Below, piece after piece: positions 59,664 to 64,000 of a DNA stretch of 64,000 nt. The stretch is taken from NCBI GenBank assembly GCA_026874595.1, contig CM049318.1:11453241-11517240 (forward strand), given 5' to 3'. Numbering within the stretch: position 1 is the first letter of the stretch; every line of letters begins with the position of its first letter. The notes under the pieces are model-generated. The model was not told where the DNA came from. It worked only from the letters and a program-made list of their open reading frames with translations, and searched no databases. The translations under genes and the position numbers were made by a program. This DNA is from Sipunculus nudus (Eukaryota > Annelida > Sipuncula > Golfingiida > Sipunculidae).

Positions 59664-59891
59664 AAGAGAGAAAGAGAGAAAGACAGAGAGAGACATATGC
59701 AGACAGGCAGGCAGGTAGACAGATAGAGAGAGAGAGATAAGACTTTTTAAATCAGCCAACATGCATGGCCCCTGCACGAAAACGTACAATCACACACACA
59801 CACAGACAAATAGCGATCGACAGACAATCTTCATGACAAACTTTTTTTTAAACCAGCTAATATATATGCCCCCGCATGAAAACATACAATC

Positions 59892-59922
<31 letters not shown>

Positions 59923-59985
59923 AAGAAAGAAAGAAACGACAGACCTTTTTTAAAATCAGCTAATACATATGCCCCGCATGAAAAC

Positions 59986-60032
<47 letters not shown>

Positions 60033-60173
60033 GAAAGAGAAAGAAGCATCACAAAACTTGCTCTACCCTGTAACACACGAAACCTGTTATATTATACATC
60101 CTGGTTTATGTTCAACATGTGAATATTTCCTACCCTTAGCCTGTGTCTCCGGGCTCCAGGTTATTCGTGGCAT
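48359..60173 (-). CDS. Four-pass membrane protein with a C-type lectin domain in the large loop
   Basis: Seven exons (60173-60134, 57560-57468, 54353-54270, 52778-52635, 50143-50012, 49518-49039, 48510-48359) join to one frame of 374 residues plus TAA. All six introns are GT-AG and phase 1. Predicted layout: short cytoplasmic N-terminus ending in RRR; TM1 about 40-64; short outer loop; TM2 about 94-113; basic inner loop (RDSCMYQENRAKNSRH); TM3 about 133-158; outside C-type lectin domain (about 180-323); TM4 about 335-357; basic cytoplasmic tail. N-in/C-in with a small first and large second outer loop is the tetraspanin plan, but no CCG motif is seen and the large loop is a lectin fold. Probably a surface receptor. 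The ligand is unknown. The first exon is the least certain part. Confidence 0.82.
49039..49518 (-). CDS. Lectin gene exon 6: complete C-type lectin domain
   Basis: 480 nt, phase 1-1, acceptor TTTTTTTTTCAG, donor CCAG|GTATGT. Encodes residues 166-324. The four canonical cysteines are C206, C293, C311 and C321 (expected pairs 206-321 and 293-311). LWRIGG occupies the WIG position and NWAEPELEQGWGNCLAI the loop before the third strand. The Ca2+/sugar motif is EPE rather than EPN or QPD, and the usual WND is W-I-K-N, so canonical Ca2+-dependent sugar binding is doubtful. N246 (NST) is a glycosylation site. The whole domain is one symmetrical exon. Confidence 0.93.
50012..50143 (-). CDS. Lectin gene exon 5: inner loop and TM3
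   Basis: 132 nt, phase 1-1, acceptor GTTTTAG preceded by a long CT run, donor CAG|GTAACG. Encodes NRAKNSRHTVGVFK, the hydrophobic VLAVLLVMIVLSLIVTA, then PYQYMLLKACRP leading into the lectin domain. Confidence 0.88.
51232..51474 (+). other. Unidentified coding-like frame in a lectin-gene intron
   Basis: An 80-codon frame on the strand opposite the lectin gene with protein-like composition: several Cys, and segments such as STCIEVGGSESAPVQCPHFR and YHKEDIYYITCG. Local GC content is a little raised. I do not recognise a family, and there is no clear initiation context. It may be a decayed gene fragment or chance. Confidence 0.2.
51511..51692. mobile_element. Short MITE with CAGGGGCGGATCC termini, copy 1
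   Basis: Left end CAGGGGCGGATCCAGGATTT; right end GGATCCACCACCG is its approximate inverse. GAGTA flanks both sides. About 180 bp, G/C-run rich inside. A second copy at 58.67-58.89 kb keeps the right terminus almost perfectly. Confidence 0.65.
52635..52778 (-). CDS. Lectin gene exon 4: outer loop and TM2
   Basis: 144 nt, phase 1-1, acceptor TGTATTTCAG, donor CAAG|GTAGGT. Encodes IPPQNTNMITLCFILGQYHW, then VAEIAVLCVLVMPCFALFYM (TM2), then RDSCMYQ. The adjacent intron carries about eight degenerate copies of this exon's 5' edge. Confidence 0.86.
52779..53260 (-). repeat. Minisatellite derived from the 5' edge of lectin exon 4, about eight copies
   Basis: The unit, on + strand, is GTGATCATGTTGGTGTTCTG-AGGTGGNATAACTGAAATACAGG at 50-54 bp spacing, with copies near 52,810, 52,852, 52,901, 52,960, 53,009, 53,061, 53,113 and 53,166 onward. 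The same words form 52,741-52,790, which is the real exon start plus acceptor read in reverse. Each unit therefore holds a copy of the acceptor (TGTATTTCAG-like on -) and about 36 nt of exon. Confidence 0.8.
53911..54079. mobile_element. pogo/Tigger-like MITE, copy 2
   Basis: Left end CAGTGTAACCTCGAAATTGC; right end reverse-complements to CAGTAAAACCTCGCCTAACG. 169 bp, in the intron between lectin exons 3 and 4. Same family type as 41,235-41,409. Confidence 0.65.
54270..54353 (-). CDS. Lectin gene exon 3: TM1
   Basis: 84 nt, phase 1-1, acceptor ATTTTGACAG, donor GAGA|GTAAGT. Encodes LIPLLAGLINGAVFLFFHIM, the core of TM1, then PATVCYE. Joining to exon 2 gives ...RRRVLRYFIGFL followed by this segment, a continuous hydrophobic helix. 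Confidence 0.84.
54905..56352 (-). repeat. Dispersed hairpin-headed repeat, copy G (minus orientation)
   Basis: Reading on the minus strand it starts TTAGCTCAGCTGATCATAAA near 56,352, passes a reduced GTCCGTCTGT stretch (ACGGACGACGG on +) and shows body phrases such as GACCTGTAAATAG/TTCTGACC near 56,030. It ends near 54,905 with sequence like the CAACCAGCAGTGACCACAG region of copies A and D. About 1.45 kb, inserted in the lectin intron between exons 2 and 3. Confidence 0.6.
56353..57467 (-). other. Lectin intron sequence, no further feature
   Basis: AT-rich intronic DNA between the repeat and exon 2. The short frames on both strands have no recognisable domain. Confidence 0.4.
57468..57560 (-). 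CDS. Lectin gene exon 2: cytoplasmic N-terminal segment
   Basis: 93 nt, phase 1-1, acceptor ATTTTCAG, donor TTCC|GTAAGT. Encodes PAVETHAEVDTDELSHGCNR then RRVLRYFIGF. The acidic-then-basic pattern just before TM1 fits a cytoplasmic tail by the positive-inside rule. Confidence 0.82.
58674..58892. mobile_element. Short MITE with CAGGGGCGGATCC termini, copy 2
   Basis: The right end reads AAATCCTGGATCCGCCCCTG, the exact inverse of the left terminus of the 51.5-kb copy. The left end is eroded (ACGGATCCAGGAG). The interior has C and T runs. About 0.22 kb. Confidence 0.65.
59627..60030. repeat. Compound (GA)n/(CA)n array with a repeated spacer
   Basis: Three diverged copies of a spacer (TTTTAAATCAGC-AACATG-type, then CATGCCCC-CGCATGAAAACATACA) alternate with GA or CA runs, at about 100-bp spacing (59,743; 59,848; 59,945). 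The frames of 186 and 80 residues across it are repeat artefacts. Confidence 0.8.
60134..60173 (-). CDS. Lectin gene exon 1 (proposed start)
   Basis: The ATG at 60,173 (A at -3) begins MPRITWSPETQAK and one further base, followed by the donor AAGG|GTAGGA. The single leftover base is exactly what phase 1 entry of exon 2 needs (giving Ala14). A TATA box lies about 290 bp upstream, leaving a 5' UTR of roughly 260 nt. No other upstream exon fitted as well. An alternative ending in AATG|GTGAAG near 60.7 kb also fits in phase but has a weaker donor. Confidence 0.5.
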
Positions 60174-60462
60174 GATTTCTCAAGTTGTCCACCAAACGAC
60201 ATCCGACACTTATTCAGTAAATAAGGCGGGATCCAGTCCATTCAAGACATCCGTCCAGCCTGTCGTCTGCTCAAAGCGATATCCGATCAAGATGCTCTCT
60301 AAATCTAGGTATCAAACATAACGTTTAAATCCCCTATCCACAACAGGATCAGCTGCATTGGAACACCTGCATCCTAACTCTCGTCCAAATGTAATTTCAC
60401 GCACCAGTGTGTATTTAGCACAGCCTAGGAAGAGTCGTTGTTTTTGCCGGACACGTTATTCT

Positions 60463-60469
60463 TTTTATA
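60463..60469 (-). promoter_or_regulatory. TATA box, probable lectin gene promoter
   Basis: TATAAAA on the minus strand (CCTTTATAAAAAGAATAACG context). A start about 30 bp downstream (near 60,435) would give a short leader to the proposed ATG. Confidence 0.45.
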
Positions 60470-60479
60470 AAGGATCTGC

Positions 60480-61449
60480 TGGGTTTAGCAGAGGTTTGTC
60501 AACAGACGCTGACTCGAACATGTACATTTAACAATGATTGTCCGTGCAGTGGGAGCGCATTCAACCACTGGCAACAATGATACACACACCAACTTGAATA
60601 GACTCGTTTGAAAGCCGCATATATAGTAATACACTCGTTTGGGAAGTGTGTTGGAGGGGAATGCGAGCTATTGTCGTTCCAACCCGCCTCATCGACTTCA
60701 CCATTGATCGGGCAAATTACAACAGTCCCAGCGAGTAAGGAAATGTTTAATGACCCCGCGCGTGTGAATGCCCTCCGGCGCTCCTGTGTGCTCAGGCGAA
60801 GCTTTTCAGGAGGCATCTCGTTTTGTTGAATTCACTCCAGGAGGTACTGAACTCAACGTCATGACCCCTTAACTTTAATTCTCACTGCCGCCGCTTGTAG
60901 TCACGTCATCCAGGTATAATATACATAATGAACTTTATTCTTTGATGGGTGTATGAGGAGTAAGATCTTCATGTTTTGATGATCAAGGCTTTTATATATA
61001 GTGTTGTGAGGGAATTGAAAATATCCATTTTACTGAACAGAAAACAAAAATGTAAATAAATACTGTTGATTTATGTACGAATGTCTTAGTTTATACATCA
61101 GTGACTTTTGGGTTATAGTTGTGACATAAATCCATTGACAGTAACTAGTACAAGTAAAATTATTTGATGGCAATGGTCTGCAAATGCGACTGGCCCGATT
61201 TAGCAACACGGTAAATACAGCGCCACCTATCCATGCATCCCTGGACTTTGGTTAGTGTGTCCATTGAAACGATATCTCTACACCTTCGAGCACATCCATC
61301 ATGAGTTTTCCAATGACCCATCTTGAACAATCGTGTGAGGATATTTTCTGTAAAAAGCATATAATTAGCCACCGCCCGGGACAGATCATAGGCTTATACC
61401 ACACATGGTAAGTCCAAGTTGCTGTTCTCCTGCATGCGCAGAGCGAAAG
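60480..61449. other. Upstream region of the lectin gene, no gene seen
   Basis: Relatively GC-rich at 60.6-60.9 kb (CGCGCG, CCGGCGCTCC), then AT-rich. A 105-codon minus-strand frame (60,499-60,816) is open but has no recognisable domain. It could be leader or chance. Confidence 0.35.
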
Positions 61450-64000
61450 AAGGTGCAATGTATAAGGCCCAGTGTCAACATGATAAAACTAAGAATTTTG
61501 AAGATAAATGTAGATGGGATATTGCAGTGAACAACCATAAACTTCAAACTGGAATAAAAGACAAAATTCAGATGCAGGTTCAGATGGTTTTTCAGAAGGA
61601 GATAAACCTACAAAGTTTTTTTTATTTTTAATTTGATAAAATAGAAACATGGACAAATGATTACGGACAAAATTTGCAGGATGAATAAACATTTTATAAG
61701 AATTTGTTTACATCTGATGAACTTAGAGAGAATAGCACAAACAAGTTTATTGTTTATTACAAAAGAGGAGTTAAATACACTTAGAAAAGAAGACGCACAA
61801 AACTGTGAAACAGATTTTTCTCCATCTGAGCTATATAAAACTGTTTTAAATTTCTTAAAACAAATGACCTGATGGATTTCCAGCTGAACTGTATCAGAAA
61901 TTTTGGGATGATATTAAAGATTATTTTAGTAATTAACTGAAATATTTATTTTCGGGTGGTATTTTTCCACTTTTAATGCGACAAGGTATTATCTGTCTCA
62001 TTCCCAAAAAAGGAAAAGATTCTCTTCTTTTGAAAAACTGGCGCCCTCTCTCTCTCTCTCTCTCTCTATTTTACACGCTGATTATTAAATAATTGCTAAA
62101 ACTTTAGCTAATAGACTTAAGACCACTAGACTCTATTATTCATTCTGCTCATGCAGACTGGTTTCATGAAAAATAGATATATTGGAGAAAGTATGATAAA
62201 AATTACAGATACACTTGAATATTCATATAAACAAAAAATAAAAAGTTACCAAGTATATAGATTTTGAAAAAGTTTTTTTTTAAATTTTTTGAATTTACTC
62301 ATATTCAAAATACTCTAGAAATGTAAGATTTTGGACCAAATTTTAGAAAATGGATTCATATACTTCCATACTTAGGTATCAATAGCAGTGTTATTAATAG
62401 GGGATTGGCTACTGCATACATTTCTATAAATCGAGATGTTAGGCAAGGCTGTCCAATGTCACCATATCTGTGTATACTTGCCTCAGAAATAGTAGCCGTT
62501 AAAATAAGAAATAATCCTAAAATTAAAGGTGTAAATATAGAAGGCACTGAATATAAATTAATTCAGTATTCAGACGACACAGCTGTTACCATTACTGGAG
62601 GCACTAAACTTCTAGAAACTTTTGAAGACTCTAAAATAATATCTGGATTAAAAGTAAATGTGGAAAACACTTTAGTTGATCCTATGACACCTTTTGCCAA
62701 TGAAAAGAGAACATAGAAAGGCTAGGTTTAAAATGGTGACCTCAACCAGTAAAAATATTGGGTATATCTGTTTATCCAGACTGGAGAAAGATGAAATATT
62801 TTAACTATAAAGAAAAACTTAGTAAAATTAAAACAATTATAAATATATGGTAAAATAGAGGTATTTCGCTCTCAGGAACGATTGGTATTATAAAAGCACA
62901 TATACATGTGTTATCACAACTGATATATTCACTACAGGTATTACCTATTCCATCCCAAATTTATATAAAAGATATTGAATCTTTACTTTGGAATTTCATA
63001 TGGCATAAACAAGATATGATTAAACGAACCACACTTATAGCACCTATTGAAAAAAGGGGACTAGACATGACACATTTAACATTCAAATTTGATGCATTAA
63101 AAATTGCTTAGGTGGAGTGTTTTTTATCTGGCCCCTTAGACCGAGGCTGGAGACAGATAATTGATATACAATTTGAAGGAATTGATTATATTTAAATGTA
63201 ATCTTTGCTCATCTTACATAAGACATCTTAATGATCATTTATATAGCCCAATCTGGAGAGAAGTTTTTGATGCATGGCGTAAATATAACTTCAAAACATG
63301 TACTCTGCAGATAAAATCTTAAATCAAGAGCTATTTTATAACTCGAATATCAGAAAACTGTATATATCAACGAAATGTAAATACAGGTGTCAAAAAATTA
63401 TATGATATCCTAAAAAATTAATAACAAACAACATACTTTTCTATTATATGCAGAACTCGTCAGTAGAATTAAATTAAAAGTAGGGCAAAGCAGTATACGA
63501 GTTTAATTGATGCAATTCCAGTAAGTTGGAATAAATAATTAAAGTATGTTCAGATAGTGATAAACACATTATTAATCCATGTAAACCGAATATATATATA
63601 TATATATTATAATGAATATTAAAAAAAAATCACAAAAAAGTTTACTAAGTTTAATTATGAATGTCTGCACAGAACCCTCTTAAGCAATTGATAAATGGAA
63701 TAGAGACATGCAATGCGATTGTAAAGACTTGATATATATGAAGCCTTTCATAATATAAAAAGCATAACAATATCAGAACTATTAAGAATTTACCGATTAA
63801 AACTAATTCAAAGGACCATAGCTCTCAACCCTTTCTTATTAATATGGAGAAAGCAAGAAGTGAACTTTGTTCACTTTTTAAAAAACAAAAGAGAAAGAAA
63901 CGATTATGCTTCTATTTTATAGCTGTAACTAAACACAAAACATTTTTACTCAAATGAAAAACTAGCTGATGAGCCAAATGATACTTCTTGCAGAAAACTT
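61450..64000 (+). mobile_element. Decayed 5'-truncated LINE (L1/Tx1-like reverse transcriptase), runs off the window
   Basis: Across several frames, in the right order, I read: a linker before RT (61.4-61.9 kb), CLIPKKGKDS-LLLKNWRPLSL (about 61.99-62.06 kb), a TGFMKNRYIGESMIKI-like block (62.15-62.2), VRQGCPMSPYLCILAS (about 62.43-62.48), QYSDDTAVTITGG with the YxDD-type catalytic core (62.56-62.6), then the thumb/connection region SLSGTIGIIKAHI...LLWNFIWHK...RGLDM (62.87-63.1). Frameshifts, stops and a CT expansion inside the RT make it inactive. No endonuclease is visible upstream, so it is 5'-truncated. The PubMed-style clade assignment is from motif feel only. Confidence 0.8.

Larger units (their letters stand above)
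57561..60133 (-). other. Lectin intron 1
   Basis: Intronic DNA containing a MITE (58.67-58.89 kb) and GA/CA-rich repeats (59.63-60.03 kb). No other exon fits phase 1 on both sides to my eye. Confidence 0.45.

Noticed and set aside
59761-60321. 186-residue plus-strand frame, the longest in the window
   Set aside because: It is mostly (GA)n encoding Arg-Glu repeats and repeated spacer, and it overlaps the proposed lectin start exon on the other strand.
60499-60816. 105-residue minus-strand frame as alternative lectin exon 1
   Set aside because: A donor AATG|GTGAAG would fit in phase, but it is weaker than that at 60,134 and lies upstream of the TATA box.

Overview
This is an intron-rich, AT-rich metazoan genome segment. 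It most likely comes from a lophotrochozoan, probably a mollusc and perhaps a bivalve. The gene structure (short exons, GT-AG introns, long repeat-filled introns), the long (TA)n tracts, and a dispersed repeat family headed by an AGCTCAGCTGACT hairpin followed by CGTC-rich sequence all fit this. The species cannot be named from the sequence alone. Almost all long open frames here are chance or microsatellite frames. The real coding sequence lies in short exons that I joined by splice sites and reading phase.

Layout. 1-16.1 kb: mostly dispersed repeats, a YY1-type promoter motif at 2.8 kb, a short decayed coding fragment on the minus strand at 4.8-5.3 kb, and a foldback element at 13.2-14.65 kb. 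16.1-36.0 kb (+): a ZMYND11 (BS69) orthologue in 13 coding exons, complete from the likely start Met to the stop (632 codons before the stop), plus a candidate 9-nt in-frame microexon. It has winged-helix, PHD, bromodomain, zinc finger, PWWP, acidic/basic linker, coiled-coil and MYND parts in the family order. 36-48 kb: 3' UTR, intergenic DNA, several non-autonomous transposons and a 0.53-kb inverted repeat. 48.36-60.17 kb (-): a seven-exon gene for a 374-residue protein with four predicted membrane segments and a C-type lectin domain in the large loop between segments 3 and 4. This is a tetraspanin-like layout with a lectin in place of the usual large loop. All six introns are phase 1, and a TATA box lies about 290 bp upstream of the proposed start codon. 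61.45-64 kb (+): a decayed, 5'-truncated LINE with recognisable reverse-transcriptase motifs.

The most unusual observations are (1) the four-pass C-type lectin and (2) a recurrent pattern in which the edge of an exon, with its splice site, has been copied as degenerate tandem repeats into the neighbouring intron. I see the second at four separate exon edges, in both genes. The two genes are convergent (ZMYND11 on +, lectin on -) and nothing suggests they work together: one is a nuclear reader of histone marks and the other a predicted cell-surface protein.
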